Of a DNA stretch of 64,000 bases, positions 1 through 8,144 are shown in pieces. The stretch is from NCBI GenBank assembly GCA_019421365.1, contig JAHZFJ010000001.1:1-64000 (forward strand), read 5' to 3'. Positions within the stretch are counted from its first letter, which is position 1. Each line of letters begins with the position of its first letter. Under the pieces are notes generated by a model. It did no database searches. It was given only the letters and a program-made list of their open reading frames with translations, and had not been told where the DNA came from. The translations under genes were made by a program, and so were the position numbers. This stretch comes from Lachnospiraceae bacterium (GTDB taxonomy: Bacteria > Bacillota > Clostridia > Lachnospirales > Lachnospiraceae).

Positions 1-2
1 TA

Positions 3-57
3 GCCCCTTATAGGGGCAGAGCAAGCCACCAGCTAAGCTGGTGGTCTTGACTGCTCT
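3..57. repeat. Paired hairpins resembling an IS200/IS605-type element end
   Basis: Two adjacent stem-loops are seen. The first is GCCCC-TTATA-GGGGC (3-17). The second has an outer stem AGAGCA/TGCTCT (18-23 and 52-57) around an inner stem CCACCAGCT/AGCTGGTGG (26-34 and 36-44). Imperfect hairpins with a CCACC...GGTGG core are common at subterminal ends of IS200/IS605 elements, and no transposase lies to the right, so this may be the right end of an element lying mostly outside the window. A transcription terminator of an upstream gene is the main alternative. Confidence 0.35.
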
Positions 58-162
58 ATGTCAGGTGTAAAGTGTAAGTCTTTTATTTATTGAGATGGCA
101 AAGGTGAAACTTGATGTAAAGACAAATAATAGTTCATAGTTAATCTTAATTAAAATAGCAAT

Positions 163-191
163 TTGTGTTTAATAGTAAGCAATTTTATATA
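163..191 (+). promoter_or_regulatory. Candidate sigma-A promoter for the first GH43 gene
   Basis: TTGTGT (163-168) and TATATA (186-191) are separated by 17 bp. The next ORF starts about 100 bp downstream. Between them lies an inverted repeat (TATCAAA near 221 against TTTTGATA near 252) that could be an operator. Such matches are frequent in AT-rich DNA, so support is weak. Confidence 0.3.
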
Positions 192-294
192 AGACCTTTT
201 GTGGGAAGTCCACTATAATTAGTATCAAATCACTATACGATGTATTGTGTTTTGATAGATATTTATACAACCCCAAAAGACAAGGAGGATTACT

Positions 295-1827
295 ATGAAT
301 CCTAATCCAATTATTAAACTTGATTATCCTGATCCAGATGTGATTAGAGTAGGATATACTTATTATATGGTATCTACCACAATGCACTTTATGCCAGGGT
401 GTGAAATACTACGTTCCTATGATTTAATACATTGGGAACATGCAACCTATGTATATGAAACATTGGATAGTACAGAGGGACAATGTTTGGAAGGAGAGAA
501 AAATATCTATGGACAGGGTATGTGGGCGGCTTCCATACGATATCATAAGGGTACATATTATGTATGTTTTGTAGCAAATGATACACATAAAACTTATCTT
601 TTTACAACAAAGGATATTGAAGAAAAATGGGAAAAACATATCATACAAGGTTTTTACCATGATTGTTCACTTTTCTTTGATGATGATGATAAGGTATATA
701 TTGTCTATGGAAATAAAGAAATATGGCTTACACAATTGAAGGAGGATCTATCAGCTCCATTTGCTGGAGGACTTCATCGTCTTATTGTTAATGATGAGGG
801 ACACCCAGGATTAGGATATGAAGGATCACATATGTATAAGATAGATGGAAAATACTATGTATTCTTCATACATTCTAGACGAGATATGTGGAAACGTGTG
901 GAAGCATGTTTTTATGCAACATCACTTGAGGGAGAATTTATCGGAGGAGATGTACTAGATGATGATAGAGGTTATTGTAATCAGGGCGTAGCACAAGGCG
1001 GTATTGTAGATACCAAAGAAGGAGATTGGTATGGGGTATTATTTCAGGACCATGGTGCAGTAGGTAGAATTCCAGTGCTGGTACCAGTTACGTGGGAGAA
1101 TGATTTTCCTATCTTTGGTGAGAATGGAAAGGTGCCTGAAGCAATCATAACGAAAAGTACAAGACCCGATTACTCGTATAACCCACTAGTTGGGAGTGAT
1201 GATTTTAAGTCTCATACCGCGGAGAAAGACGGCTACAGTATGAAAAAGCAATGGCAGTTTAATCATGAACCAGATAAGGACAATATGTTTTTCAATGGGG
1301 AAGAAGGATATTATCAGATTACGACAGCTAAATTATGCAATAATCTAACTCAAGCAAGAAACACGTTAACGCAAAGAATGTTATTCCCAAGTTGTTTTGC
1401 TGAAGTTACGATTGATGCAGAGGATATCTTGGAAGGCGATTATGCAGGACTGTGTGCTTTACAGGGGTGCTATGGTATGATTGCAGTTACAAAAAGAGAG
1501 GGCAAGTACTATTTGGTCATGAAAAACAGAGAGTCAACAGATGATTCTTTAAGCGCGATGGAACGAGATAGTTACGAAGGTCATGAATGGGAATCCATAG
1601 TATTGGATCATGGCAAAGTGAGAGTGAAGGTAGAGGTGAATTTTCAGAATATGGTGGATGAAGCAATATTCTACTATCATAATGAAACAGATTTCGTACA
1701 AATCGGAGTGAAGCAGAAACTGTATTTTAAGATGGATCATTTTTCAGGATGCCGTTTTGGACTGTTTGCATATGCAACAAAACAAACAGGTGGTAATGCG
1801 AAATTTAGCAACTTTATCTATAATTAA
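295..1827 (+). CDS. Glycoside hydrolase family 43, xylan-oligosaccharide exo-enzyme
   Basis: This 510-residue protein has the GH43 five-bladed propeller pattern. The family catalytic triad is visible: Asp13 in YPDPD (general base), Asp123 in the HDCSLFFDDDD segment (pKa modulator) and Glu176 in YEGSHMYK (general acid). Residues from about 330 onward match the beta-sandwich domain typical of GH43 beta-xylosidase/arabinofuranosidase proteins. No signal peptide is present, so the enzyme should act in the cytoplasm on imported oligosaccharides. AAGGAGG at 283-289 fixes the ATG start. It leads a run of xylan genes (GH8, esterase). Beta-xylosidase or exo-oligoxylanase is most likely; alpha-L-arabinofuranosidase cannot be excluded. 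Confidence 0.88.
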   Translation: MNPNPIIKLDYPDPDVIRVGYTYYMVSTTMHFMPGCEILRSYDLIHWEHATYVYETLDSTEGQCLEGEKNIYGQGMWAASIRYHKGTYYVCFVANDTHKTYLFTTKDIEEKWEKHIIQGFYHDCSLFFDDDDKVYIVYGNKEIWLTQLKEDLSAPFAGGLHRLIVNDEGHPGLGYEGSHMYKIDGKYYVFFIHSRRDMWKRVEACFYATSLEGEFIGGDVLDDDRGYCNQGVAQGGIVDTKEGDWYGVLFQDHGAVGRIPVLVPVTWENDFPIFGENGKVPEAIITKSTRPDYSYNPLVGSDDFKSHTAEKDGYSMKKQWQFNHEPDKDNMFFNGEEGYYQITTAKLCNNLTQARNTLTQRMLFPSCFAEVTIDAEDILEGDYAGLCALQGCYGMIAVTKREGKYYLVMKNRESTDDSLSAMERDSYEGHEWESIVLDHGKVRVKVEVNFQNMVDEAIFYYHNETDFVQIGVKQKLYFKMDHFSGCRFGLFAYATKQTGGNAKFSNFIYN

Positions 1828-1857
1828 GCCATTAAGAAAGGAGTTCCACTATACCTT

Positions 1858-1893
1858 ATGTCTTTGAGAGGACAGTGTGAAGTGAAGTTATGA
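1858..1893 (+). other. Possible 11-codon coupling ORF before the GH8 gene
   Basis: ATG at 1858 opens an 11-codon frame (MSLRGQCEVKL) whose TGA stop overlaps the ATG of the GH8 gene as ATGA. An AAAGGAG (1837-1843) lies 14 nt upstream, rather far. The GH8 start itself has only a weak GAGAGGA sequence. The overlap suggests translational coupling, but a frame this short can arise by chance. Confidence 0.2.
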
Positions 1894-3020
1894 AAAAAAA
1901 TTATCGTAATATGTTTTATGAAATCGAGATTAAAGAAGAAGAGATTAAAAAACGTTTACATGAGATCAAACAGACATTCTTTTATGGTCAAGATGATGAG
2001 CGACTGTATTTTGAATACGAAGAGGATATGGCATATATTGTAGACACAGGTAATAATGATGTAAGAACAGAGGGAATGTCTTATGCTATGATGATATGTG
2101 TTCAGCTGAATATGAAAGAAGAGTTTGATCGCCTATGGAAATGGGCGAAAACGTTTATGTGGTTAGATTCTGGTGAGAATGAAGGATATTTTGCATGGTC
2201 TTGTGCTACTGACGGAATGAAGAATGCAAATGGCCCTGCACCAGATGGTGAAGAGTTCTTTGCAATGGCATTGTTCTTCGCGTCTCATAGATGGGGAGAC
2301 GGTGAGGGAATCTTTGAGTATTCTAAGGAAGCTAAGGAAATCTTGAAAGCTTGTATTCATAAAGGGGAGAATGGTAGAGCAGGACATCCAATGTGGAATA
2401 GAGAGAATTATCAGATACTGTTTGTTCCTGGTATTGACTTTACAGACCCTTCTTATCATTTGCCACATTTTTATGAATTGTTTTCGCAATGGGCTTATGA
2501 AGAAGATCGTGAATTTTGGAAGAAGGCAGCGGCAGCTAGTCGTGAATATCTAGCTAAAGCGTGTCATCCCGTTACTGGATTTAGTGCTGAGTATGCTGAA
2601 TTTGATGGAAGTCCAATGAGTAGGAAACTGGCATGGGGACACGATAGACATGACTGGTTCTACAGTGATGCGTATCGTACAGCTGCGAATATTGGATTAG
2701 ACTACGAATGGTTTGGTATTGACTGTGGACAGAGAATAGCAGCTGATCGTATTCAACATTATCTTGGTGTGGTAAGAAAAGGAGAAACATATAAAGTATA
2801 CGAAGTAGATGGTAGTGTAATTGAACAGGAGGCATTGCATCCATATGGAATTACCGCTACCGTAGCACAAGCTTCTCTTGCTGCAAGGAATACACAATAT
2901 AAGGAATGGGTACAACGTTTCTTTGATATGCCATTAAGGACAGGAGAGAGAAGATATTATGACAATTGTCTCTACTTCTTTGCATTCCTTGCATTAAGTG
3001 GGAATTATAGAATGTGGTAA
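1890..3020 (+). CDS. GH8 reducing-end xylose-releasing exo-oligoxylanase (Rex type)
   Basis: This 376-residue protein is close in length to characterised Rex enzymes. Glu61 in RTEGMSYAMM is the expected general acid, Asp260 in FYSDAYR the expected base, and Asp119 in APDGEEF the third conserved carboxylate. A Leu316-His317-Pro318 tripeptide lies where Bacillus halodurans Rex has the Leu-His-Pro kink that blocks one end of the cleft and makes the enzyme exo-acting. It should remove xylose from the reducing end of xylo-oligosaccharides of three units or more. There is no signal peptide, so it is cytoplasmic. It lies 62 bp after GH43 and probably shares its transcript. Endoxylanase is less likely given the tripeptide and the lack of a secretion signal. 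Confidence 0.9.
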   Translation: MKKNYRNMFYEIEIKEEEIKKRLHEIKQTFFYGQDDERLYFEYEEDMAYIVDTGNNDVRTEGMSYAMMICVQLNMKEEFDRLWKWAKTFMWLDSGENEGYFAWSCATDGMKNANGPAPDGEEFFAMALFFASHRWGDGEGIFEYSKEAKEILKACIHKGENGRAGHPMWNRENYQILFVPGIDFTDPSYHLPHFYELFSQWAYEEDREFWKKAAAASREYLAKACHPVTGFSAEYAEFDGSPMSRKLAWGHDRHDWFYSDAYRTAANIGLDYEWFGIDCGQRIAADRIQHYLGVVRKGETYKVYEVDGSVIEQEALHPYGITATVAQASLAARNTQYKEWVQRFFDMPLRTGERRYYDNCLYFFAFLALSGNYRMW

Positions 3021-3074
3021 CAAATCCGATAGGTTTTATTAAAAAATAATAAAATAAGGAGATTATTCGTAACT

Positions 3075-5012
3075 ATGGGGCATTTACAATTACCAAATTT
3101 AATAAGCGATGGAATGATCCTACAAAGAAATACACATGTTCGTATATGGGGATACGATTGTTCTGGTAGAAAAGTTACTGTAATTTTATTAAGACGGTCG
3201 GAGGAAAAGGAACAAGTTAGTACTTCGGTTGTTAATCAAGAAGGATATTGGGAAACATGGATCGATACAGAGGAAGAATCCACTGAATGTCAACTTATAA
3301 TAAGAGATTCTGAAGCAGAAGAATATTGTATTAAGAATGTATGTATTGGTGATGTTTTTATCTGTGCAGGTCAATCCAATATGGAACTACCGATGGAGAG
3401 AGTGAAAGATCAATATCCAGAGGATATAAAGAATGTCTGCATGCCATATGTAAGGCAGTTTAAGATTTTAGAATGTTGTGATTTTCACAAGCCAGAAGAA
3501 GAACATCTAGGTGGCAGCTGGAGGGAAGCGCAGGTAGATACAATTAGAGATTTCTCAGCTACAGCGTATTTCTTTGGAAAGTTCTTATATGAGAATTCTA
3601 ATGTACCGATTGGTTTGATTAATGCTAGTTACGGTGGTTCCAGAATTCAATCATGGCTGAGTCGTGAGATGCTAGTTGATTTTAATAATGATTTAGATCT
3701 AGTAGATACCTATTCTGATGATTCGTATGTAAAACGCCAACAAGATAAGAACGAACAACAGATGAAGGAATGGCATGGTAATTTGGATAAGTGTGATATT
3801 GGTTTAGGAGAAAAATGGTATGAAGATCACTGTTATACAAAAGAATGGGATACAATAGAGCTGCCTGAATTTTTTGAGAATACGCCATTACAAGATTTCA
3901 TAGGAGCCGTTTGGTTTAAGAAAGAATTAATGATTCCTAAAAGTATGGTTGGCAAGAAGGTAAACTTATGGCTTGGGACAATAGTCGATAGTGATATGGT
4001 TTATATAAATGGAACTCTAATAGGAAGAACGGAGTATCAATATCCACCTAGAAAATACAAGATACCAGAGGAAGTTCTTCATGAAGGTGTTAATAGTATT
4101 ACCATACGTGTTAAATGTGAGAATGGCCCGGGGCGATTTACTCCAAATAAGGAATACAAGTTATTCATAGGAGAACACCATAAGATGGGGGAGTTTGTTG
4201 ACCTAACAGGTACATGGAGTTACCGAATTGGTGCGTCTACCAAGAAGATTCCTCCAACGGATTTTGTGAATTGGAAACCAACAGGACTTTATAATGGTAT
4301 GATGGCTCCATGTCATAGATATACTATTAACGGGATGATTTGGTATCAAGGAGAATCGAATACTAATAATCCATTTAATTATGAGTCTCTTAGTGCCGAG
4401 ATGATTCGTGGTTACAGAGAAAAATGGAATCAAGGGAACTTTCCATATTACTATGTACAATTGCCAAATTTTACAATCGATTTAGATGAAGTAAATAGTG
4501 GGTGGCCTGAACTTAGAGAAGAACAAGAACGATTACTAACAATCGAGAATACGGGAATGGCTTGTGCGATTGATTTAGGAGAAGATAATGATCTCCATCC
4601 TTTGAATAAAAAGGAGGTAGGCGAACGTCTTGCAAGACTTGTCTGCGCAAAGCAATATGGAATGGATATGGAATATAGTGGACCAACCATTGAACTAATT
4701 CATGTTGTGTCTGATGTGAAACAGACAGAGATTATAATTACCTGTGGTCATGTAAGTAAATTATTAACAAAAGACCGAGTCAGTCGAATACATAGACCTG
4801 TAGAAGAATTAATTGATTTCCAAGTAGCAGGTGATGATGCTATTTATGAAACAGTTCAAGTAAAAGTTGAGGAGAATATAATTCATTTACTATGGGAGAA
4901 GGAAGGTAGACCAAGATATCTTAGATATTGTCATGCCAATGCTCCAAAAGGTGCCCTTCTCTATAATGAAGCAGGGTTACCAATGGCACCTTTTGCAAGA
5001 GGTATAGAATAA
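3075..5012 (+). CDS. SGNH-type carbohydrate acetylesterase (SASA/CE20-like) with inserted beta-sandwich
   Basis: This 645-residue protein belongs to the sialate O-acetylesterase (SASA, formerly DUF303) superfamily. The nucleophile is Ser101 in GQSNM; the downstream Asp506/His508 pair lies in the conserved NDLHPLNK segment. GMIWYQGESN near residue 420 is another family block. Between about residues 275 and 350 there is a GH2-like jelly-roll insertion (WFKKELMIP...VYINGTLIG), as in CE20 xylan acetylesterases. The context argues for removing acetyl groups from imported xylo-oligosaccharides rather than from sialic acid. No signal peptide is seen. GGAG at about 3058-3061 serves the ATG at 3075. 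Confidence 0.83.
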   Translation: MGHLQLPNLISDGMILQRNTHVRIWGYDCSGRKVTVILLRRSEEKEQVSTSVVNQEGYWETWIDTEEESTECQLIIRDSEAEEYCIKNVCIGDVFICAGQSNMELPMERVKDQYPEDIKNVCMPYVRQFKILECCDFHKPEEEHLGGSWREAQVDTIRDFSATAYFFGKFLYENSNVPIGLINASYGGSRIQSWLSREMLVDFNNDLDLVDTYSDDSYVKRQQDKNEQQMKEWHGNLDKCDIGLGEKWYEDHCYTKEWDTIELPEFFENTPLQDFIGAVWFKKELMIPKSMVGKKVNLWLGTIVDSDMVYINGTLIGRTEYQYPPRKYKIPEEVLHEGVNSITIRVKCENGPGRFTPNKEYKLFIGEHHKMGEFVDLTGTWSYRIGASTKKIPPTDFVNWKPTGLYNGMMAPCHRYTINGMIWYQGESNTNNPFNYESLSAEMIRGYREKWNQGNFPYYYVQLPNFTIDLDEVNSGWPELREEQERLLTIENTGMACAIDLGEDNDLHPLNKKEVGERLARLVCAKQYGMDMEYSGPTIELIHVVSDVKQTEIIITCGHVSKLLTKDRVSRIHRPVEELIDFQVAGDDAIYETVQVKVEENIIHLLWEKEGRPRYLRYCHANAPKGALLYNEAGLPMAPFARGIE

Positions 5013-5017
5013 GCTGA

Positions 5018-5887
5018 TTATAAGCTCTTATGTACGTTCATGTTCTTATATTCGGTTGGTGTACAGTTTTTTGAAGTTTTAAATACTCGATTAAACGAGG
5101 AAAGACTTCCAAAACCAGATTGTAGAGCAACTTGCGTTATTGTTAAGTTTGGTTCGATGAGTAGGCGTTCTGCAAGTTCAATTCGTTTCTGTATTAGATA
5201 TTCATAACAAGTAACATTCGTGAATTGTTTGAATAGACGAATAAAATGAAATTTACTAAAACCTGCTAAGAAAGCTAATTCGTCTACAGTTAGATTTTCT
5301 GTGCAATGAGCGGTTATGTAATCACAGATCTGCATAAATTTTTCGATATATTCATATTGTTTTGTGATTGTAATTCCAGGAAACTTCTCTGCAGCATTCA
5401 ATTTATAACGACCAATGGAAACAAAGAATTGAATGATAAGTGCTTTAAGGCTTGCTTCTTTGTATGGAGAAGGTTGTACATATTCTTGATAAATTGCATT
5501 AAGAGAATCTTGTAAGGTTTGAAGAATCTGCCTAGATTCTTCATGTTTAATTAAAACATAAGGACGTAGGGAAGGTAGTAAAGCAGTCATACCATTTACG
5601 TTACAAATCTGAGAATAATCAAGAAGAAGTATCAAACGATCTCCAGTTAAAGGTGCTTGCAATTGATGAATGGTTCCTGGTGCAATGAGAAAGAGTTCAC
5701 CTTCCCTAATCGTATGAGAAATGTCATCAACTATAACAGTGTAAGAATTATGGTAAGGCATAATTATTTCCAAAGCAGTATGCCAATGAGGAGGATAATT
5801 CTCAGCTTCACTATTAAGATATAGCTTAATACCAGGCAAATCATGATACTTAACGGTTTCGTGTATGCCGTGTAATGTTTCAATCAT
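5018..5887 (-). CDS. AraC-family transcriptional regulator
   Basis: This 289-residue protein has an N-terminal cupin sensor (HWHTALEI near residue 35, EGELFLIAPGTIHQL near 65) and a C-terminal double helix-turn-helix (about 185-285) ending in the family signature CTPTEYKNM. The upstream GTGAGGACC gives a good ribosome site for the ATG at 5887. It lies antisense inside the xylan cluster, divergent from GH67 and convergent with the esterase. It is therefore the likely local activator responding to a xylan-derived sugar, for example a xylo- or aldotetrauronic oligosaccharide; the ligand is inference. No operator pair was recognised. Confidence 0.9.
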   Translation of the reverse strand: MIETLHGIHETVKYHDLPGIKLYLNSEAENYPPHWHTALEIIMPYHNSYTVIVDDISHTIREGELFLIAPGTIHQLQAPLTGDRLILLLDYSQICNVNGMTALLPSLRPYVLIKHEESRQILQTLQDSLNAIYQEYVQPSPYKEASLKALIIQFFVSIGRYKLNAAEKFPGITITKQYEYIEKFMQICDYITAHCTENLTVDELAFLAGFSKFHFIRLFKQFTNVTCYEYLIQKRIELAERLLIEPNLTITQVALQSGFGSLSSFNRVFKTSKNCTPTEYKNMNVHKSL

Positions 5888-5999
5888 AGATGGTCCTCAC
5901 TTTGTTAATTATTAATGATACATTGTTTTTATTATACTTCAATCTTGTAAAAATTGGAATACCAACTGTTAGTTAGAGTAATTACGGTATGGAGATGGA
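5888..5999. promoter_or_regulatory. Divergent promoter region between araC-type gene and GH67
   Basis: This 112-bp gap must hold start signals for both directions. On the minus strand TATAAT is present within TTGAAGTATAATAAAAAC near 5928-5945; no strong -35 box was found for it. On the plus strand no convincing sigma-A match was seen. An AraC-type regulator would be expected to bind here. Confidence 0.35.
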
Positions 6000-8048
6000 A
6001 TGGAAGAAGAGTCTAATATTTATTTATGTGAAAAGGAGTTTATGAATAGTATGGAATATGAACAAGCTTGGCTAAAGTACCATAGTTTAAGTGATTATGA
6101 GGATTGTATATACTTCAATAATATCTATGTTAAAGAATCAGATCTAGTAATAGAAACAGCGATCAAGGAATTACAACTAGCAGTTAAAGAAATTCTTGGA
6201 ATAGATTGTGAGAGAATATATGATACGAATTTGGAGAAAGAGTGGAATTTGAATAAAGGTATTTACTTTGTCACAGATCAAAGTATTCAAAAAGAAGGGT
6301 ATCATATATATGTTAAGGATCAGGCTATCGTAATAGAAGCGGGAGATAGTAATGGTTTCTTATATGGTGTATATGAATTAATTCGTTATTTACAAAGAAA
6401 TCAATCTGTGAGAAATATAGATTATCAGACGGCACCAGATATTCCATATCGAATGTTAAACCATTGGGATAATTTAGACGGTAGTATTGAAAGAGGATAT
6501 TCAGGGAAATCCTTCTTCTTTCAGGACAATGAAGTTATTGTGAATGATAGAACGAGAATGTATGCTAGGTTACTTGCATCGGTTGGCATCAATGCTACAG
6601 TTATTAATAATGTAAATGTAAAGGACCATGCAACTGGACTAATTAGTAATATGTATTATGAAGAACTTCGTGCAATGGCAAGTATCTTTAAAGAGTATGG
6701 GATACAATTGTTTCTAAGTTTGAATTTTGCGGCACCTATGGTGCTTGGTGGTTTACATAGTGCAGATCCTTTAGATGACGAAGTAAGAACTTGGTGGAAA
6801 GATAAGATGGAGGAAGTATTTCAGAATATACCAAACCTTGGAGGATTCTTAATCAAAGCAGATTCAGAAGGAAGACCAGGGCCTTTTACATACGGAAGGA
6901 CTCATGCCGACGGTGCTAATATGCTAGCGGAAGCTGTAGCACCTTATGATGGTTTAATCATATGGAGATGTTTCGTATATAATTGTCAGCAAGATTGGAG
7001 GGACAGAGTCACAGACCGCGCTAGGTCAGGATATGATAATTTCAAACCATTAGATGGTAAGTTCCTTGATAATGTGATTCTACAGATTAAGAATGGACCT
7101 ATGGATTTTCAAGTTAGGGAACCGATTACACCATTGTTTGGAACATTACGTAACACAAATCAGATGTTAGAAGTGCAGATAGCGCAAGAATACACGGGAC
7201 AACAAAAACATATCTGCTATCTCGTACCTATGTTTGAACAGATATTACAGTTTCATACGTATCTACAAGATCAGAAAGACACAATCCGAGAAATCATTAG
7301 CGGTCAAGCATTAAATCAGAAGAATTGCGGTATCGCGGCAGTTGCTAATACAGGGGATGATTCAAACTGGACAGGGCATGATTTGGCAGCAGCGAATCTA
7401 TATGGTTTTGGTAGATTAGCCTATCAAAAGGATTGTACTGCAGAGAGTATCGCGAAGGAATGGGTGGAAGTAACCTTTGGCTCAAACAATGAGGTGATTA
7501 CTACAATTACGGATGTTTTAATGAGGTCATGGCCTATCTATGAACAATATACAGCACCACTTGGTATCGGCTGGATGGTAAATCCTAATCATCATTATGG
7601 TCCTAATGTAGATGGATATGAATATGACCGCTGGGGAACTTATCACCGCGCAGATCATCTAGGGATTGGAGTGGATCGAAGTAAAAACGGAACAGGGTAT
7701 GCTATGGCGTACCAAGAGCCGCTTTCAAGTATATATGATTCAACTGAAACTTGTCCGGATGAACTGCTCTTGTTCTTTCATCATGTACCATATACCCATA
7801 TTTTAAAAAGTGGTAAGTCTGTAATACAACATATCTATGATACACATTTAGAAGGTGTTGAAAATGTAGAGAATATGATAATGGCCTTGGATAAGATTAA
7901 AGAGTATTTACCTTTAGATATTTATAAGAGAATGGTACCTCGCTTAGAGGAACAATTACGTCTCGCAAAGGAATGGAGAGATCAGATTAATACGTATTTT
8001 TATCGTAAATCAGGAATTCCAGATAGAGATAATAGAACAATTTATTAA
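6000..8048 (+). CDS. aguA: GH67 alpha-glucuronidase
   Basis: This 682-residue protein is full length for GH67. The three catalytic carboxylates fall at Glu290 (KADSEGRPGP, general acid), Asp369 (KNGPMDFQ) and Glu397 (QIAQEYTG). Each is exactly five residues later than Glu285, Asp364 and Glu392 of the Geobacillus AguA. The enzyme removes 4-O-methylglucuronic acid from the non-reducing-end xylose of short aldouronic acids, so it works with the GH8, GH43 and GH3 exo-enzymes encoded beside it. No signal peptide is present. GGAG at 5991-5994 precedes the ATG; Met16 is an alternative start. It is followed 96 bp later by GH3. Confidence 0.95.
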   Translation: MEEESNIYLCEKEFMNSMEYEQAWLKYHSLSDYEDCIYFNNIYVKESDLVIETAIKELQLAVKEILGIDCERIYDTNLEKEWNLNKGIYFVTDQSIQKEGYHIYVKDQAIVIEAGDSNGFLYGVYELIRYLQRNQSVRNIDYQTAPDIPYRMLNHWDNLDGSIERGYSGKSFFFQDNEVIVNDRTRMYARLLASVGINATVINNVNVKDHATGLISNMYYEELRAMASIFKEYGIQLFLSLNFAAPMVLGGLHSADPLDDEVRTWWKDKMEEVFQNIPNLGGFLIKADSEGRPGPFTYGRTHADGANMLAEAVAPYDGLIIWRCFVYNCQQDWRDRVTDRARSGYDNFKPLDGKFLDNVILQIKNGPMDFQVREPITPLFGTLRNTNQMLEVQIAQEYTGQQKHICYLVPMFEQILQFHTYLQDQKDTIREIISGQALNQKNCGIAAVANTGDDSNWTGHDLAAANLYGFGRLAYQKDCTAESIAKEWVEVTFGSNNEVITTITDVLMRSWPIYEQYTAPLGIGWMVNPNHHYGPNVDGYEYDRWGTYHRADHLGIGVDRSKNGTGYAMAYQEPLSSIYDSTETCPDELLLFFHHVPYTHILKSGKSVIQHIYDTHLEGVENVENMIMALDKIKEYLPLDIYKRMVPRLEEQLRLAKEWRDQINTYFYRKSGIPDRDNRTIY

Positions 8049-8144
8049 GTGCTTGAGTTAATTGAGATGGTGGCAGTAGTGTTTATTAGGATATTATATT
8101 AGAATCAAATTATTAATATAAAAGAATGGGGAAAAGTGAATTTT

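Noticed and set aside
2163..2489. 108-codon minus-strand frame inside the GH8 gene
   Set aside because: It is a mirror frame of a well-supported GH8 gene, has no ribosome site and a composition unlike a real protein.
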